Of a DNA stretch of 12,522 nucleotides, positions 1 through 6,446 are shown in pieces; the stretch's first letter is position 1; each line of letters starts with the position of its first letter. Source of the DNA: Chloroflexota bacterium (GTDB taxonomy: Bacteria > Chloroflexota > Anaerolineae > 4572-78 > J111). The notes under the pieces were generated by a model. It was not told the origin of the DNA and searched no databases. It saw nothing but the letters and a program-made list of their open reading frames with translations. The position numbers and the translations under genes are program-made. Location of the stretch: positions 1-12,522 of the forward strand of contig RFJV01000211.1 of NCBI GenBank assembly GCA_003694775.1, given 5' to 3'.

Positions 1-13
1 CCTGATAGTCGAT

Positions 14-42
14 ATTGTAGCATAGAATGGGCGCCAGGCGAA
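14..42 (-). promoter_or_regulatory. Possible leftward sigma70-type promoter at the window edge
   Basis: On the minus strand there is an extended -10, TGC followed by TACAAT (positions 22 down to 14). A poor -35, TTCGCC (42-37), lies 17 bases upstream. The extended TGC could offset the weak -35. It would drive a gene lying left of the window, divergent from the carboxylate-amine ligase gene. Its TATGCTACAAT core resembles three other promoters in this window. The call rests on hexamer matching only. Confidence 0.35.
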
Positions 43-50
43 GTTGGCCG

Positions 51-65
51 CCAGCCGGAAAAATT
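51..65 (+). repeat. First copy of a 15-base motif shared by two promoter regions
   Basis: CCAGCCGGAAAAATT occurs here, ending 5 bases before the -35 of the ligase promoter, and again exactly at 1919-1933, where it overlaps the -35 of the proximal tig promoter. The core is A-rich like an UP element. It could be an activator or repressor site, or simply chance. The two copies are not spaced identically from their promoters. Confidence 0.45.
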
Positions 66-70
66 ACCGG

Positions 71-99
71 TTGAAACACCGCCCGGCCTGTGCTATAAT
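71..99 (+). promoter_or_regulatory. Strong sigma70-type promoter with extended -10
   Basis: The -35 TTGAAA (71-76), a 17-base spacer and a perfect -10 TATAAT (94-99) preceded by TGC (91-93) form a near-consensus extended -10 promoter. Transcription should start near 106, giving an untranslated leader of about 110 nt before the ligase start at 219. That leader contains the 7-base tandem repeat. Confidence 0.8.
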
Positions 100-161
100 G
101 TTGCCACAATTGGGGGCCTGAAGATTCATCCCGCATCTCACAACCCGCATCCCGTCTCCCT

Positions 162-203
162 CATCCTTCATCCTTCATCCTTCATCCTTCATCCTTCATC
201 CTT
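162..203 (+). repeat. 7-base tandem repeat (CATCCTT x6) in the leader
   Basis: Six perfect, head-to-tail copies of CATCCTT fill positions 162-203, preceded by degenerate related words (CATCCCG, CATCTCA, CATCCCG) from about 127. The array lies wholly inside the transcribed leader, between the promoter and the ribosome binding site (AAGGGGGG, 208-214). A 7-base unit does not keep a reading frame, so length changes here would alter the leader but no protein. Slippage-driven variation is plausible but inferred. Confidence 0.9.
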
Positions 204-218
204 TATAAGGGGGGACCG

Positions 219-1322
219 ATGAACATCGAAGACTTGACCCTGGGTATCGAGGAGGAATACCAGATTATCGACCCGGAAACGGGAGAACTGACCTCCTTTA
301 TCACCGAGTTCCTGGACCGGGGCGCGGTGCTGTTTCGGGACCAGGTGAAGCCGGAGTTTCTCCAGTCCCAGGTAGAAATCGGCAGTTACAAGTGCCGGAA
401 CATCCGCGAAGCCCGCCGGGAGGTCACTCGCCTGCGGAGCATTGTGGCCGAAATTGCCGACAAGAGCGGGCGAAAAATCATCGCCGCGGGCACGCACCCC
501 TATTCCCGCTGGGAAGACCAGCTCATCACCGACAAGGAACGCTACCAGGGCCTGGTGGCCGATATGCAGATGCTGGCCCGGCGACTGCTCATCTTTGGGA
601 TGCACGTCCACGTGGGTATTCCCGACCCCGACCTGCGCATCGACATTATGAACCAGATGACCTACTTTGTCCCCCACATTTTTGCCCTGTCTACCTCGTC
701 GCCGTTCTGGATGGGACGCAACACCGGCCTCAAATCTTACCGGACCGTGGTTTTTGGCGACCTGCCGCGCACCGGCCTGCCGGAATATTTTGGCTCCTTT
801 CAGGAGTACGAGCGGTACGTGCAGACCCTGGTCAATACCGGGTGCATCACCGAGCCGACCAAAATCTGGTGGGACATCCGCCCCCACCCCAAATTTCCCA
901 CCCTCGAATTCAGAATGTGCGACTGTCTGACCAAAATCGACGAAGTTATCGCCGTCGCGGCCCTGATACAGGCGGTGGTCGCCAAGCTGATACAGCTCCG
1001 GAAGCAGAATCAATCCTGGCGCATCTACCGCCGGGGGCTGATTGAAGAAAACAAGTGGCGGGCCGTTCGGGATGGGATTGACAGCCGGATGATAGACTGG
1101 GGCAAGGAAGAAGAGGTGCCCTTCCGCCTGCTGATGGAAGAACTGCTGGACATCGTCGACGATGTGGTCGACCGGCTGGGGAGCCGGCAGGAAGTGGACT
1201 ACATCCGGACTATCCTGCGCCAGGGAACCAGCGCCGACCGCCAGCTTCAAAAGTACCGGGAAACGGGCAATCTGAAAAGCGTGGTCGACATGCTGGCCGA
1301 AGAAACCGTAGTGGGGTGTTAG
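219..1322 (+). CDS. Carboxylate-amine ligase, YbdK / glutamate-cysteine ligase type 2 family
   Basis: This 367-residue protein belongs to the GCS2 (glutamate-cysteine ligase type 2) superfamily in its YbdK-like branch, whose members join a carboxylate to an amine at the cost of ATP. E. coli YbdK has weak glutamate-cysteine ligase activity, and the true substrates of most members are unknown. Visible marks are the N-terminal LGIEEEYQ (residues 8-15), whose acidic residues bind metal and ATP in this family, HVHVGI (129-134), and the C-terminal RGLIEENKWRAVRDGID block. Length is near the family norm of about 370, so it looks complete. The ATG at 219 follows a strong AAGGGGGG ribosome binding site by 4 bases. 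It has its own near-consensus promoter and appears monocistronic. It runs convergently towards the minus-strand structured RNA at 1578-1759. A role in making gamma-glutamyl compounds is possible but inferred. Confidence 0.93.
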   Translation: MNIEDLTLGIEEEYQIIDPETGELTSFITEFLDRGAVLFRDQVKPEFLQSQVEIGSYKCRNIREARREVTRLRSIVAEIADKSGRKIIAAGTHPYSRWEDQLITDKERYQGLVADMQMLARRLLIFGMHVHVGIPDPDLRIDIMNQMTYFVPHIFALSTSSPFWMGRNTGLKSYRTVVFGDLPRTGLPEYFGSFQEYERYVQTLVNTGCITEPTKIWWDIRPHPKFPTLEFRMCDCLTKIDEVIAVAALIQAVVAKLIQLRKQNQSWRIYRRGLIEENKWRAVRDGIDSRMIDWGKEEEVPFRLLMEELLDIVDDVVDRLGSRQEVDYIRTILRQGTSADRQLQKYRETGNLKSVVDMLAEETVVGC

Positions 1323-1326
1323 CCGG

Positions 1327-1533
1327 TTGGGCAAACGGGTTTCGTGGCAGATATTTCTGGATACCTTCTTCCACCTGCCCACCCTGATAACCATTGCCAT
1401 GTTCACGGTGGTGCTGGTAGTCAGGCTGTACCAGGTCAACCTGGATGTGGGGGATGGGTTTTTGCGCCTTTCGACCACTGCCGGCCAGGTGATGCTGTAC
1501 TGGCAGAATGGCTGTTGCCGGCTGGACTGGTGA
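1327..1533 (+). CDS. Doubtful small ORF with one hydrophobic segment
   Basis: A 68-codon reading frame opens with TTG four bases after the ligase stop codon, with GGGGTG (1313-1318) about 8 bases upstream as a possible ribosome binding site. The predicted protein has one hydrophobic stretch (about residues 16-34, LPTLITIAMFTVVLVVRLY) that could span the membrane. No family is recognised. The tail (GQVMLYWQNGCCRLDW) looks unusual. It may be a genuine small membrane protein coupled to the ligase, a decayed gene end, or chance coding in GC-rich DNA. Conservation in relatives would decide. Confidence is low. Confidence 0.25.
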   Translation: MGKRVSWQIFLDTFFHLPTLITIAMFTVVLVVRLYQVNLDVGDGFLRLSTTAGQVMLYWQNGCCRLDW

Positions 1534-1547
1534 CCGGTCTTGGGCAT

Positions 1548-1577
1548 AAAAAAAGCGCAATTCCTCCGGAATCGCGC
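1548..1577 (-). terminator. Intrinsic terminator of the minus-strand structured RNA
   Basis: Arms 1555-1564 and 1568-1577 form a 10-base stem with a 3-base loop, followed on the minus strand by seven U (A run 1548-1554). The one non-Watson-Crick position (1559/1573) is a stable G-U pair in a minus-strand transcript but an A-C mismatch in a plus-strand one, and only the minus strand has the U-tract. The hairpin therefore terminates leftward transcription, immediately after the RNA gene. Confidence 0.85.
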
Positions 1578-1759
1578 TCCCCCCGCTGAACCGTGTGCCA
1601 TCCATTTGTCCTTGAACCTGCTATTAGCAGGTGGGTGCCTGATTAGAAGGTTTTGCCTTGCCTGTGTCGCAGGCTACCGCATCCCCCCTAATACTTCTGG
1701 CTCCCCTTCAAGGTAATGTTGGCTCAAGACGCGTGGAGCATCACGTGAACAGCAGGGGT
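1578..1759 (-). ncRNA. ssrS: Structured RNA, candidate 6S RNA
   Basis: 6S RNA imitates an open promoter and holds sigma70-RNA polymerase in an inactive complex when growth slows. Here about 182 nt (E. coli 6S is 184) lie between a minus-strand sigma70 promoter and an intrinsic terminator. The two ends pair: CCCC/GGGG (1758-1755 with 1584-1581), GCTG/CAGC (1753-1750 with 1588-1585), CGTG/CACG (1745-1742 with 1595-1592), then TGC/GCA and TCC/GGA. Next comes an unpaired region like the 6S central bubble, with TCTTGAGCC on its 5' side. Beyond it lie CCTTGAA/TTCAAGG (1713-1707 with 1616-1610), a small hairpin on the 3' side (1616-1621 with 1627-1632, competing by one base), GAAG/CTTC pairing near 1697/1646 and an apical hairpin, GCCTG/CAGGC (1674-1660). 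TTGAGCC and GGTTCAAGG resemble conserved 6S words. The two strands fold alike, so strand was set by promoter, terminator and the G-U pair. No covariance search was run, and another structured RNA remains possible. Confidence 0.75.
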
Positions 1760-1765
1760 AATCCT

Positions 1766-1794
1766 AGTGTAGCACAGCCCCCTCATATTGACAA
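1766..1794 (-). promoter_or_regulatory. Sigma70-type promoter of the 6S-like RNA
   Basis: On the minus strand, -35 TTGTCA (1794-1789), a 17-base spacer and -10 TACACT (1771-1766), preceded by TGC (1774-1772), place the start near A1759, just where the closing stem of the RNA begins. An AT-rich stretch (1795-1804) upstream could act as an UP element. The fit of the promoter to the predicted RNA end is strong support for both calls. Confidence 0.8.
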
Positions 1795-1847
1795 ATTTTT
1801 ATAAATCCCGGTCTATTTATTCCTGCGGCGCAAATCTTAAAATCTAT

Positions 1848-1876
1848 TTGACATAACACAAGAGTCCCGGTATCAT
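1848..1876 (+). promoter_or_regulatory. Distal promoter P1 of the tig-clpP-clpX operon
   Basis: A consensus -35 TTGACA (1848-1853), a 17-base spacer and -10 TATCAT (1871-1876) predict a start near 1883, giving a leader of about 118 nt before tig. It is divergent from the 6S-like RNA promoter, with about 50 AT-rich bases between them that may serve both. Confidence 0.75.
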
Positions 1877-1918
1877 TGAAGCGTACTCACAGTGTTATCC
1901 TCTGAGGGCAGGGTTATA

Positions 1919-1933
1919 CCAGCCGGAAAAATT
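1919..1933 (+). repeat. Second copy of the shared 15-base motif
   Basis: CCAGCCGGAAAAATT is identical to 51-65. Here its last two bases (TT) are the first two of the proximal tig -35 TTGCGT. A protein bound here would cover the -35 region of P2 and lie downstream of the P1 start. Confidence 0.45.
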
Positions 1934-1960
1934 GCGTGGCGTCCCCCTTTATGCTATGAT
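1932..1960 (+). promoter_or_regulatory. Proximal promoter P2 of tig
   Basis: The -35 TTGCGT (1932-1937), a 17-base spacer and -10 TATGAT (1955-1960), extended by TGC (1952-1954), predict a start near 1967. The leader would be about 35 nt, containing the tig ribosome binding site AAAGAGGT (1983-1990). The core TATGCTATGAT matches the style of the other extended -10 promoters in the window. Confidence 0.65.
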
Positions 1961-2000
1961 GAACTTAACATCTTCAAACTAGAAAGAGGTTAAAATTCCG

Positions 2001-3407
2001 GTGAAGATTACAACTGAAGAACTGGAACGAAGTGAAGTACGTCTGACTGTTGAGTTCGACGCCACGCAGGAGCAGGAACTCCTGAAAAAAGCGGCCAAAC
2101 GGCTGGCCCGCGAGGTAAAAATTCCGGGCTACCGCCCCGGAAAAGCCCCCTACAGCACCATTGTCCGCCGGTTTGGCCTGGAAGTGGTCCGCCAGGAGGC
2201 GTTGGAGCTGGTCGACGACAAGACCATTGAAGAGGCCCTGTCTCAGGCAGAACTGACCCCCTACGCCAGAATTTCTCTGGAAAGCGTGAGCTGGGAACCC
2301 CTGACCCTCCAATTCAGGGTTCCCGTAAAGCCCACGGTTGAACTGGGCGATTACCGCAGTATTCGCCTCGAAGCCGAGCCGGTAGAAGTGACCGACGAGG
2401 ATGTGGAGAAGGCCCTGGAAGAGCTTCAGGAAGAAAACGCAACCTGGTCTCCGGTGGAGCGTCCGGCCCAGATTGGCGACCTGGTCTCGATGACTGTCAC
2501 CGAAAAAATGGGCGACACGGTGCTCACCGAAAATCAGCCGGTTGATTTTGAGCTGAAGCCCCGGCAAGAGGATGAAGACGCCTCCGAACCGGACCTGACC
2601 ACCCCCCTGATTGGCCTCAGCGCCGGCGAAACCAAAACCTTTACCATTTCCTATCCGGAAGATTACCGCAATCCCGACTATGCCGGCAAGGAAGTCACCA
2701 TTACTGTTGAAGTCAGCAGTGTCAAGGAAAAGGTGCTTGACCCGCTGGATGATGACTTTGCCCGTATGGCCGGCGATTGCGAAACCCTGGATGAATTGAA
2801 GGAAAAGATTCGGCAGGACCTGCTGGAACAGCGCACCAACGAACGCAACAGCAAACTGGCCGAAGAGATGCTGGAACGGCTGGTGGAGCAGGCCACTGTT
2901 GTCTGGCCGGAAGCGTTGGAAGAACAGGAACTGGAAGAGGAAGCCCAGTACCTGGAGCGGCGTCTCACCGATATGGGAATTTCTCTGGAGGATTACCTCT
3001 CTATTCAGCAGAAAACCCGTGATGAATGGAAGGAAGAACTCCGCCAAACCGTGGTTGACCGCCTGAAGCGGGGCCTGGTTTTGGGCAAAGTGGCGGAGCT
3101 GGAAGGCCTGCAGGCCAGCCAGTCGGAAATTCTTTCCGAGGCTAAAATATTGGCCGATTCCGTGGGCGGCGGTGAAGCCCTGTGGCGGAATCTGATTACC
3201 TCGGCTTCTTCGCAAAGCCGCATTGCCGCCGATGTGGTATCCGGCAAGGCAATGAAACGGCTGGCCGAAATTGCCCTCGGCGAAGCCCCGGAACCGGGCG
3301 CGGAAGCTCCGGCTGAAACTGCTGGAGCTGAAACCGAATCACCGGCAGAAGCAGAAGCGGAATCCGAACCGGCCACCGCCGAAGCCGCGTCCGAAGAACA
3401 GGCATAA
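2001..3407 (+). CDS. tig: Trigger factor, ribosome-associated chaperone and prolyl isomerase
   Basis: Trigger factor docks at the ribosomal exit tunnel and shields nascent chains. The 468-residue protein shows the N-terminal ribosome-binding domain with the signature GYRPGKAP (residues 43-50, normally GFRxGKxP). A central FKBP-type peptidyl-prolyl isomerase domain follows at about 155-245, including a PLIGLSAGETKTFTI segment. A helical chaperone domain (about 250-425) comes next, with DDDFARMAG near its start as in relatives. The last 35-40 residues form an Ala/Glu/Pro-rich acidic tail (EPGAEAPAETAGAETES onward), longer than in E. coli (432 residues) and probably disordered. The start is GTG, 10 bases after AAAGAGGT, and gives an N-terminus that aligns with the family. 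It is the first gene of a tig-clpP-clpX operon with two promoters and a hairpin before clpP. Confidence 0.96.
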   Translation: MKITTEELERSEVRLTVEFDATQEQELLKKAAKRLAREVKIPGYRPGKAPYSTIVRRFGLEVVRQEALELVDDKTIEEALSQAELTPYARISLESVSWEPLTLQFRVPVKPTVELGDYRSIRLEAEPVEVTDEDVEKALEELQEENATWSPVERPAQIGDLVSMTVTEKMGDTVLTENQPVDFELKPRQEDEDASEPDLTTPLIGLSAGETKTFTISYPEDYRNPDYAGKEVTITVEVSSVKEKVLDPLDDDFARMAGDCETLDELKEKIRQDLLEQRTNERNSKLAEEMLERLVEQATVVWPEALEEQELEEEAQYLERRLTDMGISLEDYLSIQQKTRDEWKEELRQTVVDRLKRGLVLGKVAELEGLQASQSEILSEAKILADSVGGGEALWRNLITSASSQSRIAADVVSGKAMKRLAEIALGEAPEPGAEAPAETAGAETESPAEAEAESEPATAEAASEEQA

Positions 3408-3420
3408 CACAGAACCCATC

Positions 3421-3448
3421 GGGGGATGGGCAACTGTTCCCATCCCCC
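3421..3448 (+). promoter_or_regulatory. Strong stem-loop between tig and clpP
   Basis: GGGGGATGGG (3421-3430) and CCCATCCCCC (3439-3448) form a perfect 10-base stem with an 8-base loop, 13 bases after the tig stop. No U-tract follows, so it is not a standard intrinsic terminator. It could protect the 3' end of a processed tig message, mark an RNase cleavage site, or act as a Rho-dependent or partial terminator that sets the tig to clpP ratio. The structure is certain, the role inferred. Confidence 0.7.
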
Positions 3449-3481
3449 GCCACCAAACGCTGAAAGGAGCGTATCCTGACG

Positions 3482-4129
3482 ATGTTGCCGCAAGCAATGA
3501 TTCCAATGGTTATCGAAAGCAGTGGGCGGGGGGAACGCGCCTACGACATCTTTTCTCTCCTTCTCAAGGAGAGAATCATCTTTCTGGGCACACCGATTAA
3601 CGACCAGGTGGCGAATCTGATTGTCGCCCAGCTTCTTTACCTCAACCGCGAAGACCCGGAACAGGAAATCCAGATGTACATCAACTCTCCCGGCGGCGCG
3701 ATTTATCCAGGACTGGCGATTTACGACACCATGCAGCAGATTCAGGCCCCGGTCAGCACCTTTGCCGTAGGCTGGACGGCCAGTATGGGCACGGTTCTGC
3801 TGGCCGCCGGTGAACCGGGCCGCCGGTACGCCCTGCCGCATGCCACCATCCATATGCACCCCGCCGGTGGCGGCGCGCACGGCTACACCCCCGATGTTGA
3901 GATTCAGTACAAGGAACTCAAACGTATGCAGGACCTGCTTCACGGCATCCTGAGCCGCCATACCGGCCAGCCCGTGGAGCGAATCGCCGAAGACTTTGAA
4001 CGGGACCGTTTTATGGACGCCCACGGGGCCAAGGAATACGGCCTGGTTGACGAAATCCTGGGCGAAGCGGCTATCGCCCCGATGGAAGAAAGCGCATCCA
4101 AAAAGAACGGCCAGAAATCCAAAGACTGA
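3482..4129 (+). CDS. clpP: ATP-dependent Clp protease proteolytic subunit
   Basis: ClpP forms the barrel-shaped serine peptidase that degrades proteins fed by ClpX. The 215-residue protein carries the full triad by alignment with E. coli ClpP from memory: Ser101 in GWTASMG, His126 in IHMHPAGGG and Asp175 in ERDRFMD, with the same spacing as E. coli Ser111, His136 and Asp185. The N-terminal [19 protein letters not shown] and the oxyanion-side NSPGG (68-72) are typical. Unusual points are Trp98-Thr99 before the nucleophile (often MAAS or QAAS) and PAGGG after the catalytic His where most ClpP have QPLGG. The start at 3482 follows AAAGGAG (3463-3469) by 12 bases. An internal ATG at 3497 lacks a ribosome binding site, and residues 1-5 may be a short propeptide. 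The gene lies 10 bases before clpX and shares its operon. Confidence 0.96.
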   Translation: MLPQAMIPMVIESSGRGERAYDIFSLLLKERIIFLGTPINDQVANLIVAQLLYLNREDPEQEIQMYINSPGGAIYPGLAIYDTMQQIQAPVSTFAVGWTASMGTVLLAAGEPGRRYALPHATIHMHPAGGGAHGYTPDVEIQYKELKRMQDLLHGILSRHTGQPVERIAEDFERDRFMDAHGAKEYGLVDEILGEAAIAPMEESASKKNGQKSKD

Positions 4130-4139
4130 GCAATCTCCA

Positions 4140-5525
4140 ATGATTAACAGCTTCCGCTCCGATATTCAGGTGTGTTCCTTCTGCAAGCGCACACAGGACG
4201 AGGTGAACCGGCTGATTGCCGGCCCGGACCACGTATTCATCTGCGATGAATGTGTGGACCTGTGTCGCGACATCCTGGAAGAGGACACCTCTACCCAGGC
4301 CGCGGCAGAGTTCCACCTGAACCGGATTCCATCGCCCAAGGAAATCTACGAACAGCTCAACGAGTGGGTTGTGGGGCAGGACCGGGCGAAGAAAGTGCTT
4401 TCGGTGGCGGTTTACAACCACTACAAGCGCATCAATCGGGGCGGACGGGTCAACAAGGGCGATATTGAACTGCAAAAAAGCAATATCCTGCTGATTGGGC
4501 CAACAGGGTGCGGCAAAACCCTGCTGGCCCAAACCCTGGCCCGCATTCTGGATGTCCCCTTCTGCATCGCCGATGCCACCGCCCTGACCGAGGCCGGCTA
4601 CGTGGGCGAAGATGTGGAAAACATCCTCCTGCGCCTGCTTCAGGCCGCAGACTACGATATCGAACGGGCCGAGCAGGGCATTATTTACATCGATGAAATC
4701 GACAAGGCCGCCCGCAAAAGCGGCGACAACCCCTCCATCACCCGCGATGTGTCCGGTGAAGGTGTTCAGCAGGCCTTGCTGAAAATCATCGAAGGGACGG
4801 TGGCAAACGTACCTCCCCAGGGCGGACGGAAGCACCCTCACCAGGATTTTATCCAGATTGACACTTCCAACATCCTCTTTATCTGCGGCGGCGCGTTTGA
4901 CAACCTGGACAAGATTATCGAAGACCGGCTGGGGGTGAAGGAACGCATCGGCTTTGGCAAGACTCCCTCCAAAAAATGGCGCCGCGGCAGGGAGTCAACC
5001 GGAAAAGGGGATGTCCCGCCGGAATCCATCCCCATTCGCGAAGTGGTGGCCCGTGATGAGGCGGCAGAAGAGGAAGCCATCCGCCATTCTACCTCTATGC
5101 TGGCCCAGGTAACGCCGGACGACCTGCTGGAATACGGCCTCATTCCCGAATTTGTGGGCCGTTTGCCGGTGGTGGTCACCGTAGACCCGCTGGACCATCA
5201 GGCGCTGATGAACATCCTCACCCGGCCCCGGAATGCCATTGTCAAGCAGTACCAGCACCTTTTTGCCCTGGATGGAGTGGAGCTGGTTTTTACCCAGGAA
5301 GCGCTGTCTGCGGCGGCCTCGCTGGCCCTCAAGTACAAAACCGGGGCCCGCGGCCTGCGGACCATTATCGAGGAAGCGCTCCTGGATATTATGTACGAAA
5401 TCCCCTCCCGCCCCGAAATCAAGAAATGCATCATCACAGCCGCGGTCATCCGCAAAGAAGCCGAACCGGAGCTGTACGATGACCAGGGGCGGCCTCTGGG
5501 GTTGCCGCTGGGCAAAGCCGCCTAG
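4140..5525 (+). CDS. clpX: ClpX, AAA+ unfoldase of the ClpXP protease
   Basis: ClpX recognises, unfolds and threads substrates into ClpP. The 461-residue protein has the N-terminal zinc-binding domain (Cys12, Cys15, Cys35, Cys38), Walker A GPTGCGKT (120-127), pore loop GYVGED (153-158), Walker B IIYIDE (181-186), the RKH loop (230-232), the ClpP-docking IGF motif (270-272) and the sensor-2 segment TGARGLR. Family length is about 420. The excess sits mainly at 273-320, just after IGF, where this protein has about 48 residues against about 15 in E. coli before LLAQV. The insert is charged: basic first ([13 protein letters not shown]), then acidic ([10 protein letters not shown]). The ATG at 4140 comes 10 bases after the clpP stop and yields the correct zinc-finger N-terminus; a longer in-frame start inside clpP is not credible. 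Only a weak ribosome binding site is seen, so it is probably coupled to clpP translation. Confidence 0.96.
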   Translation: MINSFRSDIQVCSFCKRTQDEVNRLIAGPDHVFICDECVDLCRDILEEDTSTQAAAEFHLNRIPSPKEIYEQLNEWVVGQDRAKKVLSVAVYNHYKRINRGGRVNKGDIELQKSNILLIGPTGCGKTLLAQTLARILDVPFCIADATALTEAGYVGEDVENILLRLLQAADYDIERAEQGIIYIDEIDKAARKSGDNPSITRDVSGEGVQQALLKIIEGTVANVPPQGGRKHPHQDFIQIDTSNILFICGGAFDNLDKIIEDRLGVKERIGFGKTPSKKWRRGRESTGKGDVPPESIPIREVVARDEAAEEEAIRHSTSMLAQVTPDDLLEYGLIPEFVGRLPVVVTVDPLDHQALMNILTRPRNAIVKQYQHLFALDGVELVFTQEALSAAASLALKYKTGARGLRTIIEEALLDIMYEIPSRPEIKKCIITAAVIRKEAEPELYDDQGRPLGLPLGKAA

Positions 5526-5567
5526 CCTGTATTCTCACCTTTATCCAATCCAGAGAAGCTAAGCCGT

Positions 5568-6446
5568 ATGCGGTCGAATTTTCGGCACGGTTCTGCCGCG
5601 CCTGTTTTCTGGGCCGGTCTTGTGTCCGCGTCTGTAACAGGATTGTATTATTACTGGTTTGCCGTAGCAGACCGGTATGCCATTTTTCTTTACAATCACC
5701 TCGGCGGGCGCCCGTTTGACGAGACAACTACCAGCCGCTACTGGATGTCGGGCCTGGTAGCTTCCGGCGCGGTGATGGTGGGCTATCTTGTGCTGAACTG
5801 GTACGCCGCCCGGATATCAGCCCTCTTCCGGCGGCAGTATCGCCCCCCCGACTGGCGGCAGGTCTGGCTGTATTCCGCCCTGCCGATATCCATCGGTGTT
5901 TTTACCATCACCACCACCCTGAACCATCCGACCCTGCCCCCGATTTTAGCCATCCAATGCCTCGGAATTCTTCTGGTTGGACTGGCTTTTGCCCTCTGGC
6001 CCGGAAGCATCGCCGCCCTACAGCCCGCTCGACTGGCCTGGATGGTCATCATTTCTGCCGGACTGCTTCCGCCTTTACTGTTACTGCGAGTGATTGAACT
6101 CCCCTCTGTCGGTACGGTCAGCCAGGGTACGGCGCTGGCGATTGCCGTTACCACCAATGCGGCCGGTATCGTCTGGTCTGCTGGGGCCGGTTGGCTGTCT
6201 GTACGGATAGCCGGGCAACAATTTTCCGCCGGAGAACTGGCCGCGTCGGCGGTATGCACCGGTTACCTGGGGTTGTCCCTCCTCCATCATCTTTTCCTGA
6301 CTCCGCCAGACTTTCGCTATATCACCAGCACAGCGAATTTTTTTGCCTTGACCTGGGAGATGCAGTTGGCAAGCTGGGCCGCAGTTGCCGGCCTGGCTTT
6401 TTTTATTCATCACATTCAAACTCTTTTCGGTGGAGGATACCAATGA
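5568..6446 (+). CDS. Multi-pass membrane protein of unknown function
   Basis: No family is recognised. The 292-residue protein is mostly hydrophobic, with about eight likely membrane segments near residues 11-33, 58-79, 98-116, 122-145, 154-173, 182-206, 221-241 and 258-284. Notable loop features are LYNHLGGRPFDETTTSRYW after the first segment, a basic loop FRRQYRPPDWRQ (about 88-99), HHLF in the penultimate segment and HH before the last turn. The start at 5568 follows AGAGAAG by about 9 bases. It begins 42 bases after clpX with no terminator in between, so it may be read from the clp operon. Its stop overlaps the start of the 63-residue gene in ATGA, which points to a two-subunit membrane complex or an accessory peptide. 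Channel, transporter and enzyme roles are all open. Confidence 0.8.
   Translation: MRSNFRHGSAAPVFWAGLVSASVTGLYYYWFAVADRYAIFLYNHLGGRPFDETTTSRYWMSGLVASGAVMVGYLVLNWYAARISALFRRQYRPPDWRQVWLYSALPISIGVFTITTTLNHPTLPPILAIQCLGILLVGLAFALWPGSIAALQPARLAWMVIISAGLLPPLLLLRVIELPSVGTVSQGTALAIAVTTNAAGIVWSAGAGWLSVRIAGQQFSAGELAASAVCTGYLGLSLLHHLFLTPPDFRYITSTANFFALTWEMQLASWAAVAGLAFFIHHIQTLFGGGYQ

Noticed and set aside
162..203. CRISPR-like array
   Set aside because: The repeat unit is 7 bases with no spacers, so it is a simple tandem repeat.
189..1601. Long minus-strand open frame of 470 codons opposite the ligase gene
   Set aside because: It lies antisense to a clear YbdK-family gene, runs through the terminator region, has no ribosome binding site and shows no family signature; such frames are common opposite GC-rich genes.
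1578..1759. 6S-like RNA on the plus strand
   Set aside because: The fold is nearly symmetric and GTCCTTGAACC on the plus strand also looked 6S-like, but the promoter, the U-tract terminator and the G-U pair all point to the minus strand.
1788..1819. Plus-strand promoter using TTGACA at 1788-1793
   Set aside because: No fitting -10 lies 16-18 bases downstream; the hexamer is explained by the minus-strand TTGTCA of the RNA promoter.
1974..3215. Minus-strand frame of 413 codons opposite tig
   Set aside because: It mirrors the trigger factor gene, has low-complexity Phe/Leu/Gln composition and no recognisable motif.
3996..4139. Longer ClpX start inside clpP
   Set aside because: The extra 48 codons are an out-of-frame reading of the clpP 3' end, and the ATG at 4140 gives the normal zinc-finger N-terminus.
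5568..6446. Heme-copper oxidase or similar redox membrane subunit, because of HHLF and other His pairs
   Set aside because: The His residues do not follow the spacing of known heme or copper ligands and no other oxidase motif is present.
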